Counted from the stretch's first letter, positions 33,680 to 42,368 are shown. The stretch: DNA of 64,000 nucleotides from Microbaculum marinum (GCF_042646165.1 NZ_JBHRTC010000022.1), one strand, 5' to 3'. A program made the numbers and translations. Notes: generated by a model from the letters alone, not told the origin.

Positions 33680-34264
33680 TCAGCCCAGCGCCAGGACGGT
33701 ACCGCCGACCGCCACGGCGGCGCCCAGCGCCCGAGCGACCATCGACGAGACGCCGAAGCGACCGGCGGCCGTGACCGCGGCGATTCCGATGCCGTGCAGC
33801 AGCGCGGTGGCGACCGCGAAGCCGGCGAGATACTCGATGCCGGTGGCAGCGGCCGGAATCTCGGTTCCGTGGGCATGGCCGTGGAACAGTGCGAATGCGC
33901 CGGCCAGGATCCCACCGAGCCAGACGGGCGCCTTGAAGGCGAAGGCGGCGAACACCCCGAGAACGATCACCGAGGCGAGGATCGCCGGCTCGACGAGGGG
34001 CAGCGCGACGCCGCTCATCCCCAGTATGCCGCCGACGACCATGGTGCCGACGAAGACCGCAGGCCAGACCCAGAGGGCCGCGCCGCCGACGAGGCCGGCC
34101 CACAGGCCGACGGCCACCATCGCGAGCAGGTGGTCGGGGCCGAGCAGCGGGTGCGTGAAACCGGAGGCAAATCCCGACGCGGATCCGGCACCCACGTGGG
34201 CAAGTGCCGGTGTCGCGGCCAGCGCCGCCGCGAGGAACGTCAATTTCGCGAATGTCTTCGTCAT
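33680..34264 (-). CDS. ureJ: HupE/UreJ family nickel permease
   Basis: 194 residues. A signal-like first helix (MTKTFAKLTFLAAALAATPALA) ends just before 'HVGAGSASGFASGFTHPLLGPDHLLAMVAVGLWAGL', the HupE/UreJ H-x5-D-H metal-entry motif; 'ALFHGHAHGTEIP' is the second metal motif. It has six or seven helices and admits nickel for urease. Last gene of the urease operon, 23 bp after ureG and followed by a terminator. The ATG at 34264 was chosen as the natural start of the signal helix. Confidence 0.9.
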   Translation of the reverse strand: MTKTFAKLTFLAAALAATPALAHVGAGSASGFASGFTHPLLGPDHLLAMVAVGLWAGLVGGAALWVWPAVFVGTMVVGGILGMSGVALPLVEPAILASVIVLGVFAAFAFKAPVWLGGILAGAFALFHGHAHGTEIPAAATGIEYLAGFAVATALLHGIGIAAVTAAGRFGVSSMVARALGAAVAVGGTVLALG

Positions 34265-34287
34265 GTCTGGATCACCCCTTCGTCGCC

Positions 34288-34944
34288 TCATGTCGCCACG
34301 GCGTCAGCGCCGCGCTGTTCCGCCGCCGGCGTCAGCCCGCCGGCCTGTTCGAGAAAAGCAATTATCGTGCCGAGCCCCTCGCCTGTCTTCAGGTTCGTGA
34401 ATACATAGGGTCTGTTTTCGCGCATCCGCTTCGTGTCGGCCTCCATCACCTCGAGCGAGGCGCCGACCAGCGGGGCCAGGTCGATCTTGTTGATGATCAG
34501 GAGGTCCGACCGCGTGATGCCGGGCCCGCCCTTGCGCGGGATCTTCTCGCCCGCGGCGACGTCGATCACGTAGATCGTCAGGTCCGCCAGCTCCGGCGAG
34601 AAGGTCGCCGCCAGGTTGTCGCCGCCGGACTCGATGAGCACCACGTCGAGGCCGGGAAATCGGCCGCGCATCTCGGCCACCGCCGCGAGATTGATCGAGG
34701 CGTCTTCGCGGATCGCCGTGTGCGGGCAGCCCCCGGTCTCGACGCCGAGGATCCGCTCGACCGGCAGCGCGCCGGCGCGCGTCAGGATCAGCGCGTCCTC
34801 CTTGGTGTAGATGTCGTTGGTGATGGCGGCGATGTCGTAGGTGTCGCGCATCGCCTTGCACAGTGCCTCCATCAGCGCCGTCTTGCCCGATCCGACTGGC
34901 CCGCCGATGCCGACGCGCAGGGGTCCGTTGGGGGAACTGCTCAT
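34288..34944 (-). CDS. ureG: Urease accessory GTPase UreG
   Basis: 218 residues. P-loop 'GIGGPVGSGKTALME', the conserved nickel-binding 'ETGGCPHTAIREDASINL' (Cys-Pro-His), 'LIESGGDNLAATFSPELAD' and the guanine-specific 'IINKIDLA' are present. UreG hydrolyses GTP to hand nickel to the urease active site in the UreDFG complex. The start at 34944 (MSSSPNGPLRVGIGGP) was preferred over a longer frame reaching 35115, which overlaps ureF. Confidence 0.97.
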   Translation of the reverse strand: MSSSPNGPLRVGIGGPVGSGKTALMEALCKAMRDTYDIAAITNDIYTKEDALILTRAGALPVERILGVETGGCPHTAIREDASINLAAVAEMRGRFPGLDVVLIESGGDNLAATFSPELADLTIYVIDVAAGEKIPRKGGPGITRSDLLIINKIDLAPLVGASLEVMEADTKRMRENRPYVFTNLKTGEGLGTIIAFLEQAGGLTPAAEQRGADAVAT

Positions 34945-34999
34945 CTCGATTCTCCGTCCTGGGGCCGCAACGCCGACCGTCGCCCGCCGGTGTCGCGGC

Positions 35000-35686
35000 T
35001 CATGTCCTGAAAAGCCTCGTGTACTGGGTCTCGTGGCGCATGGAGGCGATGTCGGCGAGCAGCACGCAGCCGCCGAGATCGTCGGGCCCGGCAACCAGCG
35101 CCTCCCGCGCCACATCCGCGACGTCCGCCTCGAGCCGCGCGATCACCCGCTGGCCATCGGTCTGGCCGAGCGGGATCAGCCGCACTCCCGCCGACACGAG
35201 ATTGGCGGCGAAGGCGTGCAGGTATCCGGTAAGCACCGGCCCGAGCGGCACGTCGTGGCGGGCCGCGGCGAGTGCGACGGCGACCGGATAGGTCATCTCG
35301 GCGACCTCCGGGAACCCGTCTTTCCCCGTCGGCCATGCCGCATCCGTCGCCAGCACGAAGGCGCGGCCCTGCGCCACAGTCTCGACCTGGCGCTCTCTCG
35401 AGGGGGCAAGCGCCGCGGCGAGCTCCGCGACGGCGGCAAGCCGCCCGTCGTCGCCTGCCACTGCCGCTCGCCAGGTTTCCGCCAGCAGGATCGCGTCCTG
35501 TCGGCCCGAACCGTACCGCACGATCTGCGCGACCCAGTCTCCCAGCCCCGCCGCCTCCCTCACCTCGCCGGCCTCGACCGCCCATTCCAGCCCGTGACTG
35601 TGCGAATAGGCGCCGACCGGGTAGGACGGCGACAGCCAGGCCAACAGCCGGTAGAGCACGCCCTGATCGGAGCCGGCATCAGCCAT
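35000..35686 (-). CDS. ureF: Urease accessory protein UreF
   Basis: 228 residues, all-helical UreF family: 'LYRLLAWLSPSYPVGAYSHSHGLEWAVEAGEV', 'GYLHAFAANLVSAGVRLIPLGQTDGQRVIARLE', and 'LLADIASMRHETQYTRLFRT' at the end, the last being the UreG-contacting tail. UreF bridges UreD and UreG and gates GTP use. The ATG at 35686 overlaps the end of ureE by 8 bp; open sequence upstream to 35803 is the wrong frame over ureE. Confidence 0.96.
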   Translation of the reverse strand: MADAGSDQGVLYRLLAWLSPSYPVGAYSHSHGLEWAVEAGEVREAAGLGDWVAQIVRYGSGRQDAILLAETWRAAVAGDDGRLAAVAELAAALAPSRERQVETVAQGRAFVLATDAAWPTGKDGFPEVAEMTYPVAVALAAARHDVPLGPVLTGYLHAFAANLVSAGVRLIPLGQTDGQRVIARLEADVADVAREALVAGPDDLGGCVLLADIASMRHETQYTRLFRT

Positions 35687-36191
35687 CTCCGTCCCCGTCG
35701 TGATGTCCGCCATGATGATGATCGCCATGGCCGTGGTGGTGATCGGCATGTTCGTGGCGGTGCGAGGTCGCATATGCGCCGCCTTCCGGCACGAAGGGGG
35801 CACGAATCGGGCGCACGGTGCCGCCGAGACCCTCCAGCATTTCCGCTATGACGTGGTCCGGCCGGATCAGGATCCGGTTTGCTTCGATTGCCGCCGGCAG
35901 GTGCCGGTTTCCGATATGCCACGCAAGCCGCATGAGGTGGCGGGCGTCGCTCGCGGTCACTTCGATCAGGTCCTCGTCCGCGGCCCTGACCAGCACGACC
36001 CGTCCGTCCTCGAGTTCCAGCCCGTCGCCGTCGCCGAGCGCAACCGCTTCCGGCAGATCGAGCAGGAACGCCGTGCCCTTCTCGCCGGTCAGCGCGATGC
36101 GCCGGCGGAAGCGGCTGTCGTGGTCGAGGACCACCATGTCGACGGCCTGCTGGAACCGGCCCTTCGGCCGAACGGTGTGGGCGCGCATCAT
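35679..36191 (-). CDS. ureE: Urease nickel metallochaperone UreE
   Basis: 170 residues. The N-terminal peptide-binding half ('DMVVLDHDSRFRRRIALTGEKGTAFLLDLPEAVALGDGDGLELEDG') and the metal-binding half ('LMRLAWHIGNRHLPAAIEANRILIRPDHVIAEMLEGLGGTVRPIRAPFVPEGGAY') are complete. A tail with 12 histidines in the last 28 residues can hold several nickel ions. The ATG at 36191 overlaps the stop of the upstream GIY-YIG gene as ATGA, and the following ATG at 36188 is an alternative start. Confidence 0.96.
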   Translation of the reverse strand: MMRAHTVRPKGRFQQAVDMVVLDHDSRFRRRIALTGEKGTAFLLDLPEAVALGDGDGLELEDGRVVLVRAADEDLIEVTASDARHLMRLAWHIGNRHLPAAIEANRILIRPDHVIAEMLEGLGGTVRPIRAPFVPEGGAYATSHRHEHADHHHGHGDHHHGGHHDGDGDG

Positions 36192-36820
36192 CTCTGACTG
36201 ACGTCTTCTGTATTGGATTGCATGCCTCCCAATTGAATGTATCCCTGCCCTTCATGCTGTTCGCACCTAACAGCTTTCTTAAGATCACCGCCCCTCGCGT
36301 TAAATCTAGGAATAAATCCCTCGATAACGATAGCTTCAAATGAAGAAAGTAATTCGTTGAGGTTTACATTTGACAATTTGACCTCTTCCCAATTTGGGAA
36401 CAATCTTTCCTCCGGATTTGCTTTTCTCATATTTGGCATTCTACAATCCATAAATCCAAACCAGGAAAAGAATTGCCACCCATTACGATATTTACCTGTA
36501 GAATGTGCATTTATTCGATCACCAATACTTCCTCTTTCTACAGTATTCTTCCTTTCCACCCCAGATTGCCCCGCATATACAGGGTATAAATTTTCGTCGT
36601 AAAGAATATATACTCCCCTCTGAGCCCAAAAATTCATACAATTCCAAGTATTTTTAATATTATTTGCAGTTTTTCCTTGCCCTGTTCGACCCACGGGAAT
36701 CGCAAGCATTTGTTTACGCTCCCAATTAACATACTTCCTATCCCAATAAAACCCATAAAAACGTATAAATCCACCATCGAAAGCATGGTCTGCATCTTCT
36801 TTTGTGACGCTATCGGACAT
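36188..36820 (-). CDS. AT-rich GIY-YIG nuclease-like gene inside the urease operon
   Basis: 210 residues. The nuclease core reads 'RGVYILYDENLYPVYAGQSG' (GVY at 69-71, YAG at 82-84), then 'GDRINAHSTGK' (Arg102), and 'SSFEAIVIEGFIPRFNARGG' (Glu162/Glu167, Asn174), which match the GIY-YIG catalytic residues. A 65-residue N-terminal part ('GGFIRFYGFYWDRKYVNWERKQMLAIPVGR') is unlike standard homing enzymes. Base composition is roughly 35-40% G+C against about 65% or more nearby, a strong sign of recent transfer. It lies between ureC (55 bp) and ureE, whose ATG overlaps its stop. Function uncertain: defence nuclease, selfish element or other. Confidence 0.75.
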   Translation of the reverse strand: MSDSVTKEDADHAFDGGFIRFYGFYWDRKYVNWERKQMLAIPVGRTGQGKTANNIKNTWNCMNFWAQRGVYILYDENLYPVYAGQSGVERKNTVERGSIGDRINAHSTGKYRNGWQFFSWFGFMDCRMPNMRKANPEERLFPNWEEVKLSNVNLNELLSSFEAIVIEGFIPRFNARGGDLKKAVRCEQHEGQGYIQLGGMQSNTEDVSQR

Positions 36821-36875
36821 TTTATATTCCGCTTTTATTTTTCATAATACTAAATCCAGCATAAATGCAGCAGTC

Positions 36876-38582
36876 TCAGTACATGAAGTAGAGCTGGGCC
36901 ATCGGCAGCCGGTCGGCCGGCTTGCTGGTCAGGATCTCGCCATCGGCGCGCACCTCGTAGGTCTCCGGATCCACCTCCATCCGCGGCGTCAGCGAATTGT
37001 GGATCATGCTCGCCTTGGTGATGTTGCGGGTATTGCTGACCGCCAGCAGCTCCTTGGCGACGCCGAGCCTGTTCTTCAGGCCGCTGTCGATCGCGGCCTG
37101 CGAGACGAAGGTGACGGAACTCGTCGTGAGAGCCTTTCCGTATGCCGCGAACATCGGCCGGTAGTGCACCGGTTCCGGCGTCGGGATGGAGGCGTTCGGA
37201 TCTCCCATGGGCGCGGCGATGATCGATCCGCCGAGCAGCACCAGGTCGGGCTTGGCACCGAAGAAGGCGGGCGACCACATCACCAGGTCGGCGCGCTTGC
37301 CGACTTCGACGGAGCCGATGTCCCGCGACATGCCGTGGGCGATCGCCGGATTGATCGTGTACTTGGCGACGTAGCGCTTCACGCGGAAATTGTCGTTGTC
37401 GCCGGTTTCCTCGGACAGCCGGCCGCGCTGCACCTTCATCCGGTGGGCGGTCTGCCAGGTGCGGATCAGCACTTCGCCGATCCGGCCCATCGCCTGGCTG
37501 TCGGAGGCGACGATCGACAGCGCCCCCATGTCGTGCAGCACGTCTTCGGCCGCCATCGTCTCCTTGCGGATGCGGCTCTCGGCGAACGCCACGTCCTCGG
37601 CGATGTCGGGGTCGAGGTGGTGGCAGACCATCAGCATGTCGAGGTGCTCGTCGATCGTGTTGACGGTGTAGGGCAGGCTCGGATTGGTCGACGAGGGCAG
37701 CACGTTGGGAAGCCCGCACACCTTGATGATGTCCGGCGCGTGGCCACCGCCGGCGCCTTCGGTGTGGAAGGCGTGGATCGTGCGACCCTTGAAGGCCCTG
37801 ATGGTGTTCTCGACGAAGCCCGACTCGTTTAGCGTATCCGTGTGGATCATCACCTGGACGTCATGGTCCTCGGCGACACCGAGGCAGCAGTCGATGGCCC
37901 CGGGTGTCGTCCCCCAGTCCTCGTGCAGCTTCAGCGCGCAGGCCCCGCCGACAATCTGCTCGACCAGCCCGCCTGGCAGCGAGGCGTTGCCCTTGCCGGA
38001 CAGGCCGATGTTCATCGGCAACCCGTCGAAGGCCTCGATCATCCGGCCGATGTGCCAGGCGCCGGGGGTGCAGGTGGTCGCAAGCGTGCCGTGCGCCGGG
38101 CCGGTGCCGCCGCCCAGCAGCGTCGTCACGCCGGAATAGAGCGCCTCTTCGACGAGTTGCGGACAGATGAAGTGGATGTGGGCATCGAATCCACCGGCGG
38201 TGACGATCTTGCCCTCCGCCGCGATCGCCTCCGTGGACGGGCCGACGACGATGTCGACATTCGGCTGGATATCAGGATTGCCGGCCTTGCCGATTGCGGC
38301 GATGCGTCCGTCCTTCAGGCCGATATCGGCCTTGTAGATTCCGGTGTGGTCGACGACCAGCGCGTTGGTCAGGACCGTGTCGACGGCACCGGCTTCGCGG
38401 GTGGTCTGGGACTGGCCCATGCCGTCGCGAATCACCTTGCCGCCGCCGAACTTCACCTCTTCGCCATACGTGGTGAAATCCTTCTCGACCTCGATCCACA
38501 GGTCGGTGTCCGCGAGCCGCAGCCTGTCGCCGACGGTCGGACCGAACATGTGGGCGTACGACGCCCGCGACATCCTAGCCAT
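36876..38582 (-). CDS. ureC: Urease alpha subunit UreC
   Basis: 568 residues, the normal length. Nickel ligands and catalytic groups: 'GGFDAHIHFICPQ' (HxH), 'GACALKLHEDWGTTP' (carbamylated lysine), 'VMIHTDTLNESGF', 'IHAFHTEGAGGGHAPDIIKV' (His ligands), 'LMVCHHLDPDIAEDVAFAESRIR' (mobile flap Cys and catalytic His), and the C-terminal 'PMAQLYFMY'. It hydrolyses urea to ammonia and carbamate at a di-nickel site. An unrelated cytochrome c gene diverges from it, so ureC must have its own promoter in 38583-38808. The GIY-YIG gene begins 55 bp after its stop. Confidence 0.98.
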   Translation of the reverse strand: MARMSRASYAHMFGPTVGDRLRLADTDLWIEVEKDFTTYGEEVKFGGGKVIRDGMGQSQTTREAGAVDTVLTNALVVDHTGIYKADIGLKDGRIAAIGKAGNPDIQPNVDIVVGPSTEAIAAEGKIVTAGGFDAHIHFICPQLVEEALYSGVTTLLGGGTGPAHGTLATTCTPGAWHIGRMIEAFDGLPMNIGLSGKGNASLPGGLVEQIVGGACALKLHEDWGTTPGAIDCCLGVAEDHDVQVMIHTDTLNESGFVENTIRAFKGRTIHAFHTEGAGGGHAPDIIKVCGLPNVLPSSTNPSLPYTVNTIDEHLDMLMVCHHLDPDIAEDVAFAESRIRKETMAAEDVLHDMGALSIVASDSQAMGRIGEVLIRTWQTAHRMKVQRGRLSEETGDNDNFRVKRYVAKYTINPAIAHGMSRDIGSVEVGKRADLVMWSPAFFGAKPDLVLLGGSIIAAPMGDPNASIPTPEPVHYRPMFAAYGKALTTSSVTFVSQAAIDSGLKNRLGVAKELLAVSNTRNITKASMIHNSLTPRMEVDPETYEVRADGEILTSKPADRLPMAQLYFMY

Positions 38583-38808
38583 CGAGAGGCGCTCCTTCTT
38601 TCCGTAGGCGGGAAACCGGCCGTTTTTCTGCTTGCGAAAATTCCGTAAGGTCGGCGCGGGCTGAAATGATCCTGAAGCAATCGACGACTATCCGTCTTGG
38701 CCGTTTGCGGCCCTCGCCCCGTGGCGGGCGGCCGGGAACCATGCGGGCCGCGTCGTCTCGATTGTCTTCGACAAAGCACCCGGCCCGTGCACTGGAGGAG
38801 GAGTCAAC

Positions 38809-39663
38809 TTGAAATCGCTTCACATTCTGCTCGCGGGCGCGGTCGCCTGCCTTGCAGGCCCCGCCTCGGCGGAAACCCTGCTCGAACGCGGCACCTATCT
38901 CGCCAACGGCCCTGCCGCATGCGGCAACTGTCACACGCCGATCACCCCCGACGGTCGGCCGATCCAGGGTCAGGAACTCGCCGGCCGGCTCATCGAAGAC
39001 AATCCCGCGTTCACCGCCTACGCCGGAAACATCACGCCGGACGAAGAGACCGGTATCGGGAGTTGGACGGACGAGCAGATCATCACCGCTATCCGCGAGG
39101 GCAAGCGTCCCGACGGATCGATCATCGGCCCGCCGATGCCGATCGGCCTGTATCGCGGCATTTCCGACACCGACGCCAAGGCCCTTGTCGCCTACCTGCG
39201 GTCGATCCCGCCGGTCCGCAACGAAGTGCCGGAATCGACCTACCGCATCCCGCTGCCGCCGAGCTACGGGCCGCCGGTCGGCAACGTGCCGGATGTCGCG
39301 GAGGGCGTGACGGTCGAGTACGGCGGCTACCTGGCCGGGCCCATCGCCCACTGCCTGGAATGCCACACGCCGATGGGGGACAAGGGCCATCCCGACTTCG
39401 AGAACCAGCTCGGCGCCGGCGGCTTCCAGTTCCACGGCCCGTGGGGCACCTCGGTCAGTTCCAACCTGACGCCGCACGAGGACGGCATCGCCGAGTACAC
39501 GGACGAGGAGATGGTCGCGATGATTACGACCGGCACCCGGCCTGACGGCACGCCGATGTATCCGCCGATGGGCTACGGCTACTACGCCAACATGAAGCCC
39601 GGGGACGTCCAGGCGATCGTCAAGTACCTGCGGACCCTGCCCCCGAAGCCCGACCCGCAATAG
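38809..39663 (+). CDS. Di-haem cytochrome c, secreted
   Basis: 284 residues with a signal peptide cut after 'GPASA'. Two haem-binding CxxCH motifs: 'CGNCH' (38-42) and 'CLECH' (182-186), each followed by the usual 'TP' and a later methionine ('GPPMPIGLY', 'YPPMGYGYY'). The tandem domains resemble cytochrome subunits of alcohol or aldehyde dehydrogenases, though no dehydrogenase gene is near. It starts with TTG at 38809 behind a very strong GGAGGAGG site. It is on the plus strand, opposite all the urease genes around it, and may be a later arrival or an independent electron carrier. Confidence 0.88.
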   Translation: MKSLHILLAGAVACLAGPASAETLLERGTYLANGPAACGNCHTPITPDGRPIQGQELAGRLIEDNPAFTAYAGNITPDEETGIGSWTDEQIITAIREGKRPDGSIIGPPMPIGLYRGISDTDAKALVAYLRSIPPVRNEVPESTYRIPLPPSYGPPVGNVPDVAEGVTVEYGGYLAGPIAHCLECHTPMGDKGHPDFENQLGAGGFQFHGPWGTSVSSNLTPHEDGIAEYTDEEMVAMITTGTRPDGTPMYPPMGYGYYANMKPGDVQAIVKYLRTLPPKPDPQ

Positions 39664-39718
39664 GGCGCGCTCTGCACCACGGAAACGAATTGGCGGGGCG
39701 TGCCTCATCTGCGTCCCG

Positions 39719-40123
39719 TCAGTTGCCCATGCCCTGGGCGAGATCCTCCAGGGCCGCGGTCCGTTCCCGGGTGATCCGGGTCATGCACTCGGCATAGATC
39801 ATCGGCTCCATCGAGCCGCCCTTGACGAGAAAGGTTTCGGACTCGCAGGCCCTGTCGCGATATTCGATCCAGGCGCGCTGGGCAGCGAGCAGCGCCTTGG
39901 CCGCGCCCTTCTCGCCCTCCGGCAGGTAGGAGTCGGTCTCCTTCATCGACGCCATCGCCTTCTTGTAGGCCGCGTTGAGCTCAGAATCCGCCGCCTTGTA
40001 GTCCTCGTTGGAACAGATGGTCATATCCAGCTGCGTCTGCGGGTTGGCGCAGTCCGGCTTCTCGTCGGCCAGCGCGACGCCTGGGGCGAGCAGCAGGGCA
40101 AATACCGTCATCGTAACTCTCAC
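39719..40123 (-). CDS. LprI-like DUF1311 protein, secreted
   Basis: 134 residues with a signal peptide (MRVTMTVFALLLAPGVALA). Mature part: 'DCANPQTQLDMTICSNEDYKAADSELNAAYKKAMA' and 'LLAAQRAWIEYRDRACESETFLVKGGSMEPMIYAECMTRITRERTAALEDL', the DUF1311/LprI layout with four cysteines in the C-x-C...C...C pattern. Related proteins inhibit lysozyme, but a role in the urease cluster has not been shown; similar genes occur between ureA and ureB in rhizobia. Starts with GTG at 40123 (GGAG site) 28 bp after ureAB. Confidence 0.85.
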   Translation of the reverse strand: MRVTMTVFALLLAPGVALADEKPDCANPQTQLDMTICSNEDYKAADSELNAAYKKAMASMKETDSYLPEGEKGAAKALLAAQRAWIEYRDRACESETFLVKGGSMEPMIYAECMTRITRERTAALEDLAQGMGN

Positions 40124-40151
40124 TTGAACGCTCCTTCCCGGGTCCGGGCCG

Positions 40152-40775
40152 CTACAGCGACCCCATGATTTTCTGGTTGAATCCGTACACCCTGCCGTCG
40201 CCGGCGAGCCTGACCAGCGTCACCTCCCGGCTCTGGCCGGGCTCGAAACGCACCGCCGTTCCGGCGGGAATGTCGAGCCGGAAGCCGCGCGCCGCCTCGC
40301 GGTCGAAATCGAGTGCCTCGTTGGTCTCGTAGAAATGGTAGTGGCTGCCCACCTGCACCGGCCGGTCGCCGGTGTTGGCGACGGTCAGGCTCACCGTCTC
40401 GCGGCCTGCGTTGATCTCGATATCTCCCGGCAGCGCGGCGAGTTCTCCCGGGGATACCCCGGCCTCGGCGGCTCCACGGATCGGCGCGTGCACGGTGACG
40501 AGCTTGGTGCCGTCGGGAAAGGTCGCCTCGACCTGCACCTCATGGATCATGTCGGCGACCCCGGGCATGACCTGATCGGCCGACACGACGTGCGCGCCGG
40601 CCTCCATCAGGTCGGCGACCGACCGGCCGTCCCGCGCGCCCTCGACGACAAAGTCGCTGATCAGCGCGATCGCCTCCGGATAGTTGAGCTTGACGCCCCG
40701 CTGAAGCCGGCTGCGCGCCACCATCGCGGCGACCGAGACGAGCAGCTTGTCCTTTTCTCTCGGCGTGAGCTTCAC
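40152..40775 (-). CDS. ureAB: Fused urease gamma-beta subunit (UreA-UreB)
   Basis: 207 residues. Residues 1-100 are the gamma subunit ('MKLTPREKDKLLVSVAAMVARSRLQRGVKLNYPEAIALISDFVVEGARDGRSVADLM'), and about 108-207 the beta subunit ('GVSPGELAALPGDIEINAGRETVSLTVANTGDRPVQVGSHYHFYETNEALDFDREAARGFRLDIPAGTAVRFEPGQSREVTLV'). Fusion of the small subunits into one chain is also known from Helicobacter UreA. Here the separate alpha chain UreC completes the enzyme. Gap to ureD is 18 bp. Confidence 0.96.
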   Translation of the reverse strand: MKLTPREKDKLLVSVAAMVARSRLQRGVKLNYPEAIALISDFVVEGARDGRSVADLMEAGAHVVSADQVMPGVADMIHEVQVEATFPDGTKLVTVHAPIRGAAEAGVSPGELAALPGDIEINAGRETVSLTVANTGDRPVQVGSHYHFYETNEALDFDREAARGFRLDIPAGTAVRFEPGQSREVTLVRLAGDGRVYGFNQKIMGSL

Positions 40776-40793
40776 GCGGCCTCTCCTCTTCCT

Positions 40794-41663
40794 TCAGATC
40801 GACCAGGCGCGCGGCACGCGCACGCCGATAGCCCGACACAGGCGGATGATCGCGGGCTTCAGCGCATTGCCGTCTGCGGCCACCATGCGCACTGCCAGCA
40901 TGCCGTTCCAGGCGCTCGCCCCCGCTGACGCAGGCGCGTCCTTCAGCCCCTGTCGGGCCGCCTCGACGGCGTCCTCGGCATCGGGGCCGACCATGAGCAG
41001 GTTGGCGAAGGCCCGGCCGCCTCCCAGCGTCGCGGGTCCCGCGGCCGAAGCAAGTTCGGCACCGCCGATTTTCAGGTTGTCGGCGTAGACAAGCCTTCCG
41101 CCCCGCCGGATGCGCCACCGGTCTGCAAGATACCCGTCGCGCACGGTTTCGCCATGGGCGGCACGGCCGAGGATCGCCATTTCACACAGCAACAGATGCG
41201 AGTCCTCGGCCAGGTCGACGTCGAGGCCGCGCTCCAGTCGGCCGCGATCGAACAGAATGGTTTCCTGCGGAAGCCACAGCAGATGTGCGCCGGTGCCGAC
41301 CGCCAGTCCGACCTCGATGCGTCCCTCGCCTGCTGCCGATCGGTAGATCTTCTCCGCGGCCTGCGACGTGATGGTCAGCGAAGCGCCGTCGGACACCTTA
41401 ACGTCGACCCTGAACCGGTCGCCGCCGGTGATCCCGCCGGCCGTGTTGATCAGCACCGCCTCGGGAACGTCGGTATCGAACTGTCGCGGGAACCGCACCT
41501 TCAGCGAGCCGCGCTGGTATGCTTCCTGCAGATGGCTTCGCCCGCCGGCGCCGGCGATGCCGATCCGCACCGCGCCTTCCGCCCGCTCGAGCGCCGGGGG
41601 CGTCGCGTCGACGGAGGCCAACGGCGCGATCGGGCGATCATACTGTGAGACGGCGGCGTACAT
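40794..41663 (-). CDS. ureD: Urease accessory protein UreD
   Basis: 289 residues. 'VLINTAGGITGGDRFRVDVKVSDGASLTITSQAAEKIYRSAAGEGRIEVGLAVGTGAHLLWLPQETILFDRGRLERGLDVDLAEDSHLLLCEMAILGRAAHGE' is the conserved UreD core. With UreF and UreG it delivers nickel to the apoenzyme. Its start overlaps urtE by 26 bp, so the urea transporter and the urease genes appear to form a continuous transcription unit. Confidence 0.96.
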   Translation of the reverse strand: MYAAVSQYDRPIAPLASVDATPPALERAEGAVRIGIAGAGGRSHLQEAYQRGSLKVRFPRQFDTDVPEAVLINTAGGITGGDRFRVDVKVSDGASLTITSQAAEKIYRSAAGEGRIEVGLAVGTGAHLLWLPQETILFDRGRLERGLDVDLAEDSHLLLCEMAILGRAAHGETVRDGYLADRWRIRRGGRLVYADNLKIGGAELASAAGPATLGGGRAFANLLMVGPDAEDAVEAARQGLKDAPASAGASAWNGMLAVRMVAADGNALKPAIIRLCRAIGVRVPRAWSI

Positions 41664-42336
41664 CCTCGTCGACCAGTTCCTCCCGCGTGCCCGCCAGCAC
41701 GATTTCCCCGCGGTCCATCACCGCAAAGCGGTCGGCGAGTTCGCGCGCGAAGTCGAAATACTGTTCGACCAGCAGGATCGCCATGTCGCCCCGGTCGCGA
41801 AGATAGGCGATCGCGCGACCGATGTCCTTGATGATCGAAGGCTGGATCCCCTCGGTCGGTTCGTCAAGCACCAGCAGGCGCGGCCGGGTCACCAGCGCGC
41901 GCCCGATGGCGAGCTGCTGCTGCTGGCCGCCCGACAGGTCGCCGCCGCGCCGGCCCTGCATCGATTTCAGCACCGGGAACAGCTCGAACACCTCGTCCGG
42001 CACCGCCTTCTTCACGCCGCGTCCGAGCGCCGCGAACCCGGTTTCCAGGTTTTCGCGCACGCTCAGCAGCGGAAAGATCTCGCGGCCCTGCGGCACGTAG
42101 GCGATGCCGCGCTTGGCCCGCTCGTAGGGTTTGAGATTTCCGAGATCGGCGTCTTCCCAGACGATCTTTCCGCCGCTGACGTGATGCTGCCCGACGATCG
42201 CCTTGAGCAGCGAGGTCTTGCCGACGCCGTTGCGCCCCATCAGGCAGGTCACCTTGCCCGTTTCGGCCGACAGCGAAACGTCCCACAGCGCCTGGGCTGC
42301 GCCGTAGTGCAGGTCGACGTCCTGTACGCTCAGCAT
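41638..42336 (-). CDS. urtE: Urea ABC transporter ATP-binding protein UrtE
   Basis: 232 residues, a LivF-type ATPase. Walker A 'GRNGVGKT', 'IAYVPQGREIFPLLSVRENLETG', signature 'LSGGQQQQLAIGRAL', Walker B 'LLVLDEPTEGIQPSI' (typical of UrtE) and 'ILLVEQYFDFA' are intact. I chose MLSVQDVDLHYG at 42336 over an ATG at 42357. It overlaps ureD by 26 bp, and 197 bp with a repeat element separate it from urtD. Confidence 0.96.
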   Translation of the reverse strand: MLSVQDVDLHYGAAQALWDVSLSAETGKVTCLMGRNGVGKTSLLKAIVGQHHVSGGKIVWEDADLGNLKPYERAKRGIAYVPQGREIFPLLSVRENLETGFAALGRGVKKAVPDEVFELFPVLKSMQGRRGGDLSGGQQQQLAIGRALVTRPRLLVLDEPTEGIQPSIIKDIGRAIAYLRDRGDMAILLVEQYFDFARELADRFAVMDRGEIVLAGTREELVDEDVRRRLTV

Positions 42337-42368
42337 GGAACCTGCTCCGTCGTGCACTCCGGGGCCTG

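Noticed and set aside
30062..34408. A 1448-codon open frame on the plus strand opposite the ATPase, desaturase and ureJ genes
   Set aside because: It is antisense to three well-supported genes and its product is a low-complexity Arg/His/Gln/Asp-rich string, as expected in high-GC DNA.
36671..36694. Walker A-like GRTGQGKT in the GIY-YIG protein (residues 44-51)
   Set aside because: No Walker B or other ATPase motif in 210 residues, so it is probably chance.
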